A stretch of DNA of 64,000 nucleotides from Furcasterigmium furcatum (taxonomy: Eukaryota > Ascomycota > Sordariomycetes > Glomerellales > Plectosphaerellaceae), in the NCBI GenBank assembly GCA_001599815.1, contig BCIA01000003.1, positions 5,247,598-5,311,597 of the forward strand. The letters are read 5' to 3'. How positions within the stretch are numbered: position 1 is the stretch's first letter; every line of letters begins with the position of its first letter. Below the pieces are notes generated by a model that had not been told where the DNA came from, did not search any database, and was given only the letters and a program-made list of their open reading frames with translations. Shown piece after piece: positions 46,177 through 57,215 of the stretch. A program made the position numbers and the translations under genes.

Positions 46177-47157
46177 CTACTTGGCGTTCTCCAGTGCAAG
46201 GCCCCCCTCTGTCCCCGACGAGTCCAGTCGCTGCGCCTTTCCCTTCGAAGTCAGGCTAAAGTCGGCCTGCTGCCACCGCCCCTGGAAACACACGCCTGGA
46301 TGGAAAGCGGTGAGACCGACTCCGGCTAAGAGCACCATGGAGCCCTCGAGGGCGAAGAAGAGGGGCTCGTCCCGGGCAATCTCGCTGTCGAAGCCCGCGC
46401 TCAGCTCGGCGACGCGGAACGCCGTGCGGATGAGGATGCACAGCGTGCTGACGGCGAGAGCTGTTGACGGGGTCAGTGACCTACAGCCAGGTATGTGGTG
46501 TTGACTCTAGCGGCTTACCGATGAGGAATCCTCGGAACCTCTTCGACTTTTGGAGGGCGTCGAACCTCGGGCTCCAGGATTTGTTTCCCTTCAGGGCAGA
46601 CCAGGTGAAGTCGAGGCAGAGGCCGACGTAGAAGGCGATGGCCGCGAGATGGATGCCGAGGCCGGCCTGGAGGATGGCCAGGCCGGTGTCTAGGGCTTCC
46701 TGGGTTGGCTCGCCGCTGACGATACCTCCGCCGGCCGATTGCAGGCCCAGGGCGACAACGTCGAGCAGGATGAAAGTCGTGGTGTAGACTCGCGGCTGGA
46801 AGCGAGCGAGATGCTCACCGAACACGGGGATGATTCTTGCGAGGCAGAGGTAGATGGAGGCGCTGAAGAAGGCCGGGCCGATTGTCAGGCAGACGACATA
46901 CCTGTTTGACAGGTGTGTTAGCAGTGAGAGGCGGGCTGCGTCTCGGGAGTCACATACATGGCGAACCGTTCTTCCCCATGGTGCATCTGCACCCTCGCGA
47001 CGTAGCCAATGACTTCGAGCACGAGGCCGCAGATCATGCCAAAGGTGAATCCCCATGTCTTATGCCGGTATCCAAACCATAGCTGGGGAGGAAGCAGAAT
47101 GGCAAAGAGGGTCAGAAAAGTGACGTTGCCGGCGAGGTCATACAGGACGTCGGCCAT
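46177..47157 (-). CDS. RTA1-like lipid-translocating exporter / membrane protein
   Basis: Seven-helix membrane protein of the fungal RTA1 family, whose members (Rta1, Rsb1) are linked to resistance to 7-aminocholesterol, sphingoid bases and other lipophilic compounds. Three exons (47157-46958, 46901-46519, 46460-46177; introns 56 and 58 nt) give 288 residues. Helices are visible at TFLTLFAILLPPQLWFGY, WGFTFGMICGLVLEVIGYVARV, VVCLTIGPAFFSASIYLCLARII, YTTTFILLDVVALGLQSAGGGI, AGLGIHLAAIAFYVGLCL, LAVSTLCILIRTAFRVAEL and the EGSMVLLAGVGL region. The APAFFSAxxYLxLxRII and QxxGGG marks are the RTA1 core (here GPAFFSASIYLCLARII and LQSAGGGI). RTAFRVAEL in the penultimate helix is also characteristic. 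It is divergent from a Zn2Cys6 regulator 465 bases away, which may control it. Confidence 0.9.
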
Positions 47158-47622
47158 GATTTCTGTGTAAGTGGACTCTTCAAAGTCCAACACCAACAGG
47201 GGGGCTCGAGTGAAGGTTGGACCGTTGGATGTGAGTCGATTGCCTCTCCAGCGTCCCGATGCACTTGATAACCTCTTTTAATACCATTTGATAGAGTCCC
47301 TCGAGGCTCTCGAGATCCAATCTTTAGACGATCTGCCCAGTGAGAGACACTGATGGCGCTGATGTATACGCCATCTTCAAGCCCGAGGACCCATTTGTTC
47401 CGGTTGGGTCGATAGACGAACGGGCCTATCACGACTCAGCTGGCCCCTGCATTTGGAACGCGGCGCAGCAGCCTGAGACCCCCTTTTCCGCCCCAAGAAC
47501 CGAACGGAAGTACTTTTACTCCTTGCTTCATAGTAATCATACTCTGACCGGACGACATCATCGAGTCTTGGTCGCAGGCGCGCGCATGCAACTCTTCCCT
47601 TTTCATCCCCGACCTGGTCAGA
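47158..47622. promoter_or_regulatory. Divergent promoter shared by RTA1-like gene and Zn2Cys6 regulator
   Basis: A 465-base stretch separates the two start codons. No credible coding frame. CGG triplets, the core of Zn2Cys6 binding sites, occur several times (for example near 47401, 47460 and 47550) but without a clear paired spacing. A regulatory role is inferred from geometry alone. Confidence 0.4.
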
Positions 47623-49189
47623 ATGCAGCAACGGAAGCGCGCCAAACACACGCGGTCCAAACAAGGATGCGCCACATGCCGGTAAGTTCCCCGGTCATAG
47701 ATGCTTGGCCGCCCGAGCATCCGCACTCGATGCTCGTGGTCGAAGTTCAGTTGGTAGGCAACTCAGCTCACCCGGGCCTCATAGGATCCGCCATGTCCGC
47801 TGCGACCAGACTCGTCCTTTCTGCAAAGCCTGCACCAGATCTGGCAGGGCATGTGAAGGATATCGTCAGGCCGACGAGGCCAACAGAGCCAGGGCGCCGC
47901 CTCTCAAGGTCATTGCGCCGATGCCGTCCACGGGGATACCGATCGCAAGGCAGCTCACGGCGAGATGGACCGCAGACACGAACGTGGACCTTGTCCATTT
48001 CTTCCTCACTCACACGGCTTCCGAGCTGGCCGGAGATTTCCAGGACGACTTCTGGACCACCCTCGTCCCCCAGCTCGGGCAACGCGAGCCCTGCATCTGC
48101 CACGCCATCTCGGCCCTGGCTGCGCTCCATGGCCTACACTCCCAGGGGCAACCGGCCCACGGCAAGAGAAAAGAGATGTCCTTCTCCATCGACCTGAAGC
48201 AGGAGGCCATGAACGAGTACACCAGGGCGGTCCAATCACTGAACGAACACATCACCTCGAAAGGCTGGTCAGACCTCCACGTCACATTCGTCTGCTCGGT
48301 CTTGTGCATCAGCTTCGAGTGGTTTCGAGGCGACCATGATTCCGCACTTTTGCACCTGCGCTCCAGTCTCTTCATCTTGAATCGATGGACGAATAATCTC
48401 CAGCCCGGCGAAGCCAAAGCCACGACTTCGCCGTCGTCCCCAGCTGGCCACCTCATCCGCCACAGCATACGTTCCATATTAACCCGATTCGCGCTGCAGT
48501 CCGCGGCGTTCAGGAACGATCAGTTCCTGCCGATTCCCGCCGGCAGCACTTCTCCGGCTGGCGCTGGCGGCTCGTCATTAAGGCTCCATGACGCCCGAAC
48601 CGCGCTGTACGACTCCATCGCGCGGGCGCTGTTGCAGGCCATGGGGCCCCCCGAGGCCGAAGAAGCGCAGAACAAGCCTCTCTGGGATGCGGCTCAACTG
48701 GAGCAGCAGACCGCCGACACGGCCTCGGAGATCAACCTCGCCATCTGGCGGCGGGCCGCCCAGATCATCATCAGCACCGTCAAGTCAGAGGACGAGCACG
48801 TCTACGATGCTTTCGGCGACGACTTCCGGGACGTCGTCCAGCTGGCGCGGTCTCTGTCTGTGCTGACGACGTCGACGTTCTCCGTGGATATGGCGCTCGT
48901 GCCCGTGCTCTACTTCGTCGCCATCAAATGCAGGGACGAGGAGACGCGGCGCGAGGCCATCGAAATCCTGCGATCCTCGCCGCGAAGGGAGGGGTGCTGG
49001 GACAGCATCGGCACGGCGAACCTCGCGGAACATGTGGTGGAGCTCGAGGCCGGCGAGGGGCGGGGGCCGGCGCCGAGGCGGGTGGGAAAGGTCCGGGTGA
49101 ATCTCGTTCCCGGAACGCGGTACCTGTGGCTGAGGTACCAGTGGGATCGGCAGGCGGCCTGGAGCATGCCCAGTATGATATCGTGGTGA
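47623..49189 (+). CDS. Zn2Cys6 binuclear-cluster transcription factor
   Basis: Fungal-specific regulator, 487 residues in two exons (47623-47681 and 47785-49189; 103-nt intron). The zinc cluster is split by the intron: C16 and C19 in GCATCR on exon 1, then C26, C33, C36 and C43 on exon 2, spacing C-x2-C-x6-C-x6-C-x2-C-x6-C, preceded by basic KRAKHTRSK. The rest is the C-terminal regulatory region of the Fungal_trans_2-like group: DLVHFFLTHTASELAGDFQDDFW, CHAISALAALH, and ALVPVLYFVAIKCRD near the end. An intron inside the cluster is common in this family. The ATG at 47623 lies directly before the basic stretch. Divergent from the RTA1-like gene; regulation of that exporter is a fair inference. 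Confidence 0.9.
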
Positions 49190-49473
49190 TATTCTTCAGT
49201 TGTCAGCAGCTGGTGTTGTGCATTTGGCCCCAGAATCTTGGCGATTCGGTCCAGGGGGCACGGTCAGGGGCCGGGATCAGGGGTCAGGGGTTCTGTATGG
49301 AGTCGTTTGTTGCACACCCCGCCAGAGGCTCAGCCCCTTGTCATCCTGAACACGACTGCGAGGCCTCTCGACGCTGGAACTTGTTCATCCTCACATTCAT
49401 ACAACAAGGGCAACGAACGATACTTGGAGATAAGTGCGAACGCAACCTGCAAGGAAGAGACCACCTGCACACC

Positions 49474-51498
49474 ATGGAAGCCTCCACGGACAAGGATGCC
49501 GAGCAACCACCGCCCCTGTGCGCTCTCTGCAGCGAGTTCACCACCGATCTCCTCGCGATGAAGCTCACGCCCAAGCGCAAGTATCCGCTCAAGAAGAAGC
49601 GCTGGGTGAAGCGCGAAAAGCCCGCCACCGACGCCTACCAGCACCACGACACGCTCCAGGACCTCCAGGCCAGCGGCGAGACCTGCGAGCTCTGCGCCCT
49701 CATAGCCTCGACCTTCGCCGAGAAGGGCGCCGACGGCGACTTCAAGCTCGAGCTGTGTCCGTTCTGGCCCACGCACGAGTATATGGGCTACTCCTTCTTC
49801 ACTGCCACGTTCAACGACCCGGCCGGCAGTGACAGACAGGGCTACTCCGACCGCTGGCATGACGCGAAGAGGCTTCACATCGTCAGACGAAGGCCCTACG
49901 ACGGACCGGGCGATGACGACCCCGGCCCCGACGACATCCGCCTCGAGCGGAACTTCGAGCGTGCCCTCCCCCGAACCCTCGCGGACGAAGACGCCCTCAA
50001 CACGGCCCGCGTCCTCCTCGCACGCTGCGCCAACACGCACCCCCTCTGCGCGCGCCGCCCAACCGCCCTCCCAACCCGCGTGATCGACGTCGGCTCCGGG
50101 CCCGACGACCCCCCTCGCCTCCGCGTCACAAATGGCGAGACGGCCCCCTACGTCGCCCTCTCCCACTGCTGGGGCGGCAACATCCCCTGCAAGATGACAT
50201 CCGCCAACCTCGCCGCCTACCAGTCCTCCCTCCCGGGGCCCTCCCTCCCCCAGAACTTCCGCGACGCCATCCTCGTCACCCGCGCCCTCGGCCTGCGCCA
50301 CCTCTGGATCGACGCCCTCTGCATCGTCCAGGACTCCCAGGCCGACTGGAAGGCCGAGGCCGCCCGCATGGCCTCCATCTACGCCGGCGCCCACCTCACC
50401 ATCGCGGCCATCGACTCCCCCAGGTCCACGGACGGCTTCCTCGGCCCCCGCCCCGTGCGCCAGGTCACTCTCGACGAGCACTGGGCCATCCGCGAGCAGT
50501 TACCGACGGATATCGAGATGCTGGCGCGCTGCGCGCTCAACTCGCGCGGGTGGTGCGCGCAGGAGCGCCTGCTGCCCGCCGCGGTGCTGCACTACGGCCG
50601 GGCGCAGATGCTGTGGGAGTGCGCGACGGAGGTGGCGGCGGAGAAGGACGGGGCGGGGCGGGCCTCGACGTCGACGGGGTCGTACATCGAGGACGGGAAC
50701 GGGCTCATCTCGTACGCGGCGTCGGAGTTCGTAGGCGTGCGCAGGGAGTTCGCGCAGGGCCCGCCGGGGGACGTCGTGGTGTGGTATAAGCTGATCGAGG
50801 ACTACAGCGCGCGGGACCTGACGTTCGGGAAGGATAAGCTGCCGGCCGTGGCTGGTATCGCGCAGCGGTTTAGGGACGCGGGGCTGGGAGGGGAGTATGT
50901 GGGCGGGATGTGGAGGGGTGATCTCAGGAGGGGGCTGTTCTGGTCCGCGAGGACGAAGAGGCTTCCGAGGGTCAAGGCGCCCGGGTTCCATGGGCGGTAT
51001 GAGGTGAGGAGGCCGGCGGATAGGAGGATGCCGAGCTGGAGCTGGGCGAGCGTCGATGGGCCGGTGCAGTTCCATGCGTCGTATCAGAGTCTCGAGAAGG
51101 TGGCCGAGCTGAAGGATTTCGAGATCCTCGAGGTCAGCTGCGGCGAAGGCCTGGATGATTTCACGGCAGAGTCTGTGCGGACGGCTCTGAGGATCCGGGC
51201 GCCGATGCTCAAGGGAAGATACATGGGGACGAAGGACTCGATGTGGGAGGGCGTTGGCGGGGTCTCTTTCACGAACCGGGCTGGGGAGGAGGGCGGCAGC
51301 TTTGGGCCCTGCGTCATGGACGTTGATCCAGAGAGGCCGAGGGACTGCTGGATGGTGATCGCTTCTACGGACGGGTTACTCGTGGTGGAAGAAGCGGGCG
51401 AGGGGCGGTTCATCCGGAGCGGGCTGATTCAGTGGTACAACATCAACCGGGACTATGAGAGCTGGGGTTTTGAAGTCAAGGAGTTCATTCTCGAGTAA
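49474..51498 (+). CDS. HET-domain protein (heterokaryon incompatibility type)
   Basis: Intronless, 674 residues. HET domains act in fungal non-self recognition and regulated cell death; they are TIR-related. Marks: a cysteine-rich N-terminus (CALC, CELCALI) typical of HET proteins, then from about residue 225 the domain core APYVALSHCWGG, LGLRHLWIDALCIVQDS and ARMASIYAGAHLTIAA, and further RGWCAQERLLPAAVLHYG. Residues 380-674 contain the usual downstream region (FTYGKDKLPAVAGIA-like, here LTFGKDKLPAVAGIAQRF, and RMPSWSWASVDGPV). The frame is open far upstream over the preceding gene, but the ATG at 49474 (caccATGg) has near-ideal context and is the first that precedes family-like sequence. 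No partner domain (NACHT, ankyrin, WD40) is attached. Ends 27 bases from the convergent DUF1275 gene. Confidence 0.9.
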   Translation: MEASTDKDAEQPPPLCALCSEFTTDLLAMKLTPKRKYPLKKKRWVKREKPATDAYQHHDTLQDLQASGETCELCALIASTFAEKGADGDFKLELCPFWPTHEYMGYSFFTATFNDPAGSDRQGYSDRWHDAKRLHIVRRRPYDGPGDDDPGPDDIRLERNFERALPRTLADEDALNTARVLLARCANTHPLCARRPTALPTRVIDVGSGPDDPPRLRVTNGETAPYVALSHCWGGNIPCKMTSANLAAYQSSLPGPSLPQNFRDAILVTRALGLRHLWIDALCIVQDSQADWKAEAARMASIYAGAHLTIAAIDSPRSTDGFLGPRPVRQVTLDEHWAIREQLPTDIEMLARCALNSRGWCAQERLLPAAVLHYGRAQMLWECATEVAAEKDGAGRASTSTGSYIEDGNGLISYAASEFVGVRREFAQGPPGDVVVWYKLIEDYSARDLTFGKDKLPAVAGIAQRFRDAGLGGEYVGGMWRGDLRRGLFWSARTKRLPRVKAPGFHGRYEVRRPADRRMPSWSWASVDGPVQFHASYQSLEKVAELKDFEILEVSCGEGLDDFTAESVRTALRIRAPMLKGRYMGTKDSMWEGVGGVSFTNRAGEEGGSFGPCVMDVDPERPRDCWMVIASTDGLLVVEEAGEGRFIRSGLIQWYNINRDYESWGFEVKEFILE

Positions 51499-51525
51499 GG
51501 CGGGAGGAAATAGAGCTGACATTCT

Positions 51526-52335
51526 CTAAGCAAGATGATCCTGCTGGCCCTCCTCGGCAGGCCAGAATATCCACGCAGCCACGATGACCAGCTTGAAGGC
51601 CGAGGCGAGCCAGAGAGCCCCGGCGATTCCGATGGCGCTGTGGGCAAAGAGTCCTCCCATGACAGCGCCAAACAGCAGCATGAGCGGCGCGACGACCCTG
51701 CGGTTCCTCTCCGTGTTGTGGGTCTTGAAGAGGTCCGCATCGCCGAACAGGTCGGTGTAGATGCTCGTCAGGACGACGCTCGTGAGGGCGTTGTACTTGA
51801 GGGCGCGGCTGGTGACGGCCTGGCCGCAGCTCTGGAAGGCGACGAGGGCGATGGGCACGAGGACGTTCCAGGAGATGTCGTCCGGGCCCGAGGTCGCGGA
51901 CTTGGGCGCGAAGGTGAGGATGCAGGCGGCGGCGATGCAGAAGGTCAGCTGCAGGGTGAAGGAGGCGACGAGGACCCAGCGGCGACGGGCGGAGAAGAAG
52001 CGATGGAAGCGGCTGAAGAGAAAGGAGCCGAGGCAGAAGGAGGCCAGGGAGACGAGGGACTTGATCCAGCGCGTGGACTCGCTGGGGGCGGCGAGGCCGA
52101 GGCCGATGTAAACGGTGTTGCCGGTCTGCATGGAGACGAAGGATCCCCAGATGGAGTTGGAGGCGCTGTCGAGGAGGCCGGTGATGACATAGCAGCCGAG
52201 GAGGAGGACGTCTGCCCAGTCTCGGCTCACGTCGAGGTTCATCTGGCGGCGGATGGTCTGGAGGTAGCTGGAGCGCGTCTTGGGCGCCCCCAGCAGCGGC
52301 TGCTGCTCGCCATTGGTGACGACCCCCAAGCTCAT
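51526..52335 (-). CDS. DUF1275 (YoaK-like) multi-pass membrane protein
   Basis: Intronless, 269 residues, six to seven hydrophobic helices. The conserved first-helix region LLLGCYVITGLLDSASN and FVSMQTGNTVYIGLGLA (QTGN motif) is diagnostic for DUF1275. Later helices include RRWVLVASFTLQLTFCIAAACILTF-type and LVPIALVAFQSCGQAVTSR; KYNALTSVVLTSIYTDL is the second conserved block. The family occurs in bacteria and fungi and has no proven substrate. The frame continues upstream but the first ATG is at 52335. Convergent with the HET-domain gene and divergent from oxalate decarboxylase. Confidence 0.9.
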   Translation of the reverse strand: MSLGVVTNGEQQPLLGAPKTRSSYLQTIRRQMNLDVSRDWADVLLLGCYVITGLLDSASNSIWGSFVSMQTGNTVYIGLGLAAPSESTRWIKSLVSLASFCLGSFLFSRFHRFFSARRRWVLVASFTLQLTFCIAAACILTFAPKSATSGPDDISWNVLVPIALVAFQSCGQAVTSRALKYNALTSVVLTSIYTDLFGDADLFKTHNTERNRRVVAPLMLLFGAVMGGLFAHSAIGIAGALWLASAFKLVIVAAWIFWPAEEGQQDHLA

Positions 52336-53160
52336 TGTGGTGGTGGTGTAAGTGGTGGTTGTCTCCGACTTGAGGTTCAAGCTCTCGTGCAGGTCGTGGT
52401 GGCGTCGGTCTGGATGCAATGCGCGGTCAATGGGCACAAAGCGCTTTGAAGATGAATGGGAAAAGATAAGTGAACACCGAGAAAAGTCCCGTTATTTGGC
52501 CCAGTTCTTGGTCAGCGCCGAGTCTTGTCCGATGGATCCCCCAGAAGGCGCGGTTCAGTGCCAAATGTCCAAGTTCCATCCCGCGTCGTGGCGATGACGT
52601 GATCCCAGCCTTGCCTTGGTGGGACGCATTAGCGCTGTTGGGCGGCGGCACAGCAGTCTCAGCGGCCGGAGCTGCCTCAGTCATCCCCCACGTTAGCGAC
52701 CCGACCCCCGCAACATCGGCCGTCGGCAGCGTGGGACTCCACCGGGCGACGCGTTCAGCTCGGGCAGCTCCCGGCGTCGAGCTCTCCACTGGCAACGCGG
52801 GGAAGCTCCAGCTTGCTTCTGCTCCGTACTTCCTACCACTCACTGTCACGGTCATCGACGGATTTGACGGCAGACCTAGACCGTTCGAAGCTACATGCCC
52901 TTGGCTCGGATGCCCGGCACCTGAATGGCCAATGCCCTCGGCGTGGCTTCTTGTTATCGATGATGTGATATCCAGGGCCGACCGTGTAATGCCGCCCAGA
53001 TAAACCGCCGCCCTCCCGCCGAGTTCACCGAGTGCCCCGAGTTGGCCGAGTCCGCCGTGTTCGATCGTCTCTGGTGTTTTCAAACTCATCTCGTCTCCTT
53101 CATCTGTGCTTCTCAGCTGTCTCTATCTATCTATCTCCTACACACACACATACATACACC
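52336..53160. other. Divergent promoter region (DUF1275 gene / oxalate decarboxylase)
   Basis: Open frames on both strands (52427-53089 minus, 52470-53003 plus) overlap and carry no family pattern. The 3' end is a C/T-rich leader with microsatellites ending at the oxalate decarboxylase start codon. Confidence 0.5.
53123..53158. repeat. CTAT/CA/TACA microsatellites in the oxalate decarboxylase leader
   Basis: About four CTAT units are followed by a CA run and TACA units, ending two bases before the start codon at 53161. Length variation here would alter the leader directly before the start. Confidence 0.8.
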
Positions 53161-54632
53161 ATGCAGCTCCCACAGCTCTCTTCTGCCTCGGCAGCCCAGT
53201 TCTTCGTGGCATTGGCCAGCTTCAGCGAGCTCTGCGCCGCGGCGCCTCACGCCGACAGCCCTCGCCAGCGCCTCCTAAACGGCCTCGATCTGCCAGCCAA
53301 GTACGGCGGCGGCAGTGGCAAGCCATACACGCCCGGCCACAAGGACCCCTACGACAGCGCCATTGACGCCGTCGGCGACAAGCTCGACCCTCTGCCCTAT
53401 CGCAACGGCGACGGAGCTTCTGTTCTCGGACCGTGGAACAGGGACCGCTCGAGGCAGAACCCCGACCTCGTGCGCCCGCCCAGCACCGACCACGGTGACA
53501 TGAAGAACATGCGCTGGAGCTTTGCCGACTCCCACGTGCGCATCGAGGTAGCCAGACTCGTCCCGTCATCCCGTCAATCGTAATACTGACCCAATCCCCC
53601 CAGGAGGGCGGCTGGACCCGGCAGACGACCGTCCGCGAGCTCCCGACGAGCGTCGAGCTCGCCGGCGTCAACATGCGCCTCGACGAGGGCGTCATCCGCG
53701 AGCTGCACTGGCACAAGGAGGCCGAATGGGCCTACGTCCTCGAGGGCAAGGTCCGCGTCACCGCCATCGACTACGAGGGCGGCAACTTCATCGGCGACGT
53801 CGAGAAGGGCGACCTCTGGTACTTCCCGTCCGGCGTCCCCCATTCCCTCCAGGGCCTCGGCCCCAACGGCACAGAGTTCCTCCTCATCTTCGACGACGGC
53901 AGCTTCTCGGAGGAGTCCACCTTCATCCTGACCGACTGGCTCGCCCACACGCCAAAGTCCGTCATCGCCGAGAACTTCAACCTCGACCCCCAGATCATCG
54001 ACCACCTCCCCGAGAAGGAGAAGTACATCTTCCAGGGCTCCAAGCCCGGCTCCATCGACCACGAGCGCCCCCGCGGCAAGAACGTCAAGCAGTCCAAGCT
54101 CAACTTCACGCACAAGATGCTCGCCCAGGAGCCCCTGCGCACCTCGGGCGGCGAGGTCCGCATCGCCGACTCGTCCAACTTCCCCCTCTCCAAGACCGTC
54201 GCCGCCGCCCACCTGACCATCCAGCCCGGCGCCCTGCGCGAGATGCACTGGCACCCCAACGCCGACGAGTGGTCCTTCTTCATCCGCGGCCGCGCGCGCG
54301 TCACCGTTTTCGCGGCCCAGGGCACCGCGCGCACCTTCGACTACCTCCCCGGCGACGTCGGCATCGTGCCCAAGAACATGGGCCACTTCGTCGAGAACAT
54401 CGGCGACGAGCCGCTCGAGATGCTCGAGATCTTCCGCGCCGACAGGTTCAGGGATTTCTCGCTGTTCCAGTGGATGGGCGAGACGCCGAAGAAGCTTGTC
54501 GTCGACCACCTCTTCGCCGGCGACGAGGAGAACGGGGAGAAGTTCTGGAAGGCGGTGCAGGATGCCGAGAAGGATCCGATCAAGAAGGTCAAGGAGGAGG
54601 GAGGGGAGGAGGGTGTTTCTGACGAGCTGTAG
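53161..54632 (+). CDS. Secreted bicupin oxalate decarboxylase
   Basis: Manganese enzyme turning oxalate into formate and CO2, secreted. Two exons (53161-53547 and 53604-54632, 56-nt intron) give 471 residues. A signal peptide lies at residues 1-28 (hydrophobic AAQFFVALASF..LCAAA). Cupin 1 starts near residue 160 with RELHWHKEAEWAYVLEG and its third histidine in VPHSLQG; cupin 2 starts near 342 with REMHWHPNADEWSFFIRG and GHFVEN. The loop after cupin 1 reads SEEST, close to the SENST lid of Bacillus OxdC, whose Glu is needed for decarboxylation, so decarboxylase rather than oxidase activity is expected. The N-terminal 120 residues (GHKDPYDSAID) are the usual fungal extension. Neighbours give no pathway link; secreted oxalate decarboxylases usually control external oxalate and pH. 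Confidence 0.92.
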
Positions 54633-55267
54633 GAGGGGTTGTTGGCCCAGCCCAGATCGCAGCCCCCAGACGTGTGGATTCAGCCCAGTACATCAACACC
54701 CAGGTGGCTAGATCCAGGCCCTTGGCTACTATATCCTTACACCTTTTAAGACTTAATTTACAAGATGACACTTAATTTGCAAGTAAGTCGAGCCCCAAGG
54801 TTGTGCTCGCATGACCCGCACATACGTGCCTGCCTTCCTGTCCCCGCTCCCTCCTCTTCTTCGAGGCCGAGCAGCGAAGACTCGGGCATGCTCTCTTCCA
54901 TGGCCCCATGATGGGCGGCCCCCGCGGGGTTGGAGTGGTCAAGCCCCCCGCCGATAGTATCATCGTGAGGACGTGACACGGCGGTCGGAATCTGCGGAAA
55001 GAAATGCCGTTTTCGGAAAGGTGGGTGGCGAGCATCCGGCGCCCGGTCCGGACGTGCGAGCCGGCTCAGACATGTTTCCCGACATCAGCCATGCAACGAC
55101 GGATGCCAGGGAACCTCAAACTCCACTTCCGATATAGAAGACTCCCATGTCGCGGGGCATCTGCCCTCATTGGTGCTGAACTTTTCCAGCCGGTAGGTAG
55201 TTACATGTAGTCGCCTTGTTCCTGCTACCAGCATGAATGACATTGAGGACGGATATCGCCATCATCT
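54633..55267. other. Convergent intergenic region, no gene
   Basis: Lies between the ends of oxalate decarboxylase (plus) and the permease (minus). Short frames on both strands lack family signature; AT-richer around 54720-54785, consistent with 3' UTR ends. Confidence 0.55.
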
Positions 55268-57215
55268 TCACCCTCCACCCGATTTCTTACTGTCCTCGGG
55301 CCCCCCAGATGTGTGCGACTCGACACTTTCTATGATGTCGTCGTCCAGAATCAGCAGATCGTCGCCGAATTCACGACCTCCCCGACCGTACACGAAATAC
55401 ACAATACTGATGGTGATGATGAGCACACCGACGACTAGAGATGCCCAGTTCATGTTCTCGAGGGTGATCGGGTTTGCCGGAGGTAGGCACAGCATAACGC
55501 ACTGGACCAAAATCGACAGTGCGTTGAATGCCGCGAAGCAGAGGCTGACACTGCGAGGCAATCGGAACCAGCCTCTGCTGCCGAGGTACCGCCCCCCTGT
55601 GAGGAGATACCCGACGAACATGGGGAGATATCCGATCGTGAACAGGACAACGGCTGCGCCGACCAGGGTGTTCAGGCCGGAAGAACTGCCAAGCTCCAGG
55701 GCTCCCAGGACGACGCTGGATCCGAAGATCACGTAGACGATGTTGGTTGGGATCTGGTTCTTTTCGTCGTACCGGGTCAACCAAGACCGGAAGGGAACTG
55801 CGGGGCACGGTTTAGCTTATACTGACTGGTGTTTGATCCGCGCATGCGAAGCAGCCTCACTCACCGTCTTCTGATCTGGCAAAGCCGTAAACCAACCTGC
55901 ACGCGGCACTCACGTACGAGGCGTCACTCACGATGGCAAACGAGAACATAAGTATCATGAGGGCCGCGGCGCCAGCCTTGGATCCTGATGTCTGTTCGAA
56001 GATGGCGCCCATGGGTGCCGTGTAGGGAGAAGTGACGATGATCTCCCAGTCGGCGCCGACGCCGTAGCCGATGGCGATAAAGAAGGCGAACAAGCTAGGA
56101 AGGGTTCTCAGGTTAATAGTGTCATCCGAGCGACTTAAGGGGGGGAAACGCACGTGATGACGCCGCCGACTTGCTGCATGAGGAAGGCTATCGGAATCGC
56201 ACGCCGAGGGTTTTTCACGTCCTCGGCCATGTTCAACACCCAATGAGTCGGGCCATAGCCAGAAAGGGGGGACGCGGCACCAAGCAAGAATGCGAGGCCG
56301 GCCGGCCATCCCGTCTCGTTTTCAGTCTTGAACCAGACGACCCTGTATCGTCGGCCTTGTTAGTTGCTGCTTGGCACTCCAAGTACCTGAGCGGGTGAAA
56401 GGAGGGCAGTACTCAGAAGACGCGAGCTGATCCGGGCCTCCCAAAATAACTCCGATAGCAGTGAAGAGCAGGCAAAAGGTAACGAGGCCTGTGCGTGACT
56501 TTCATGTCAGCGGAAGAGTTCTTGGATGGGACTGGACAATTCCAGCAGACTTGCCTCCTGCCAAGACCAACTTGTCTAAAAACCTCGACCCTCGAAGACA
56601 GGTGAGAGTGATCATGATGTTGACGACTTGATATAGGAGAAATGACTGCCACTTCGTTGGTACCCAACCCGGGTTCATGATCATGGCTGTGGTGGTGATG
56701 AATGGCGTATGTGCCGCCGCCAGGCAGGACGGAGTAACGACCGAGGCGAGGGCATGTATCCCCCCCGTGAGGAATCCCTAGTTCAACGGTAAGAATAAGA
56801 TACGGATGCCAAAGTAGATAGTTTGGATGGATGGAAGATCGTTGTGGAAACATACACAGATGCGACCGTATTTGGGCCCGCCTAGCTTGCTGGCAATGAG
56901 CAGGCACCCGGCAACTGAAGGGTACGCGGAGCCAAACTCTGCGAAGGAGACGACAAGGATGCTCAGCACAATGCCTACAAACAGAGAGCTCCATATGAGG
57001 ACGGGAAGGCCACCGCCGTAGATGCCGATGGCTAACCCAGTCGCGGCGAATGACCACACGCTGGCAGGTTAGAATGACAGAGTAGTGGAAGGCCGGAAGC
57101 GCTGCACTCACTTGGGCAGAATGAATGCGAAGAGGCCCAGCGTAAACGAGTTGAACTTCTCCACCACCACGGGGCGCTCCTCGCTGGAAGCCGCCGTGGT
57201 AGTGTCTTGCTTCAT
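55268..57215 (-). CDS. Amino-acid/GABA permease-like transporter (APC superfamily)
   Basis: Twelve-helix proton symporter of the fungal amino-acid/choline/GABA group (Uga4-like). Seven exons (57215-57112, 57060-56856, 56777-56555, 56488-56413, 56342-56154, 56094-55865, 55797-55268) give 518 residues with every phase closing. Marks: hydrophilic N-terminus, FTLGLFAFILPNVWSFA, AEFGSAYPSVAGCL (family helix 2 motif EFxSAYPxxGG-like), HWVLNMAEDVKNPRRAIP (the consensus loop of this transporter group), FAIVSDASYVSAACRLVYGFARSEDVPF and TNIVYVIF. Intron 3 (56489-56554) has a GC donor (GGAG|GCAAGT). The transmembrane part shows no internal stop. The predicted substrate is an amino acid, GABA or choline-like compound; the sequence does not settle which. 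Starts divergently from the P450 pseudogene 816 bases away. Confidence 0.86.

Noticed and set aside
49330..50481. Minus-strand frame opposite the HET gene
   Set aside because: Gly/Val/Glu-biased antisense shadow; the plus frame has clear HET motifs.
53574..54509. Minus-strand frame opposite oxalate decarboxylase
   Set aside because: Antisense shadow; cupin metal-binding motifs are on the plus strand.
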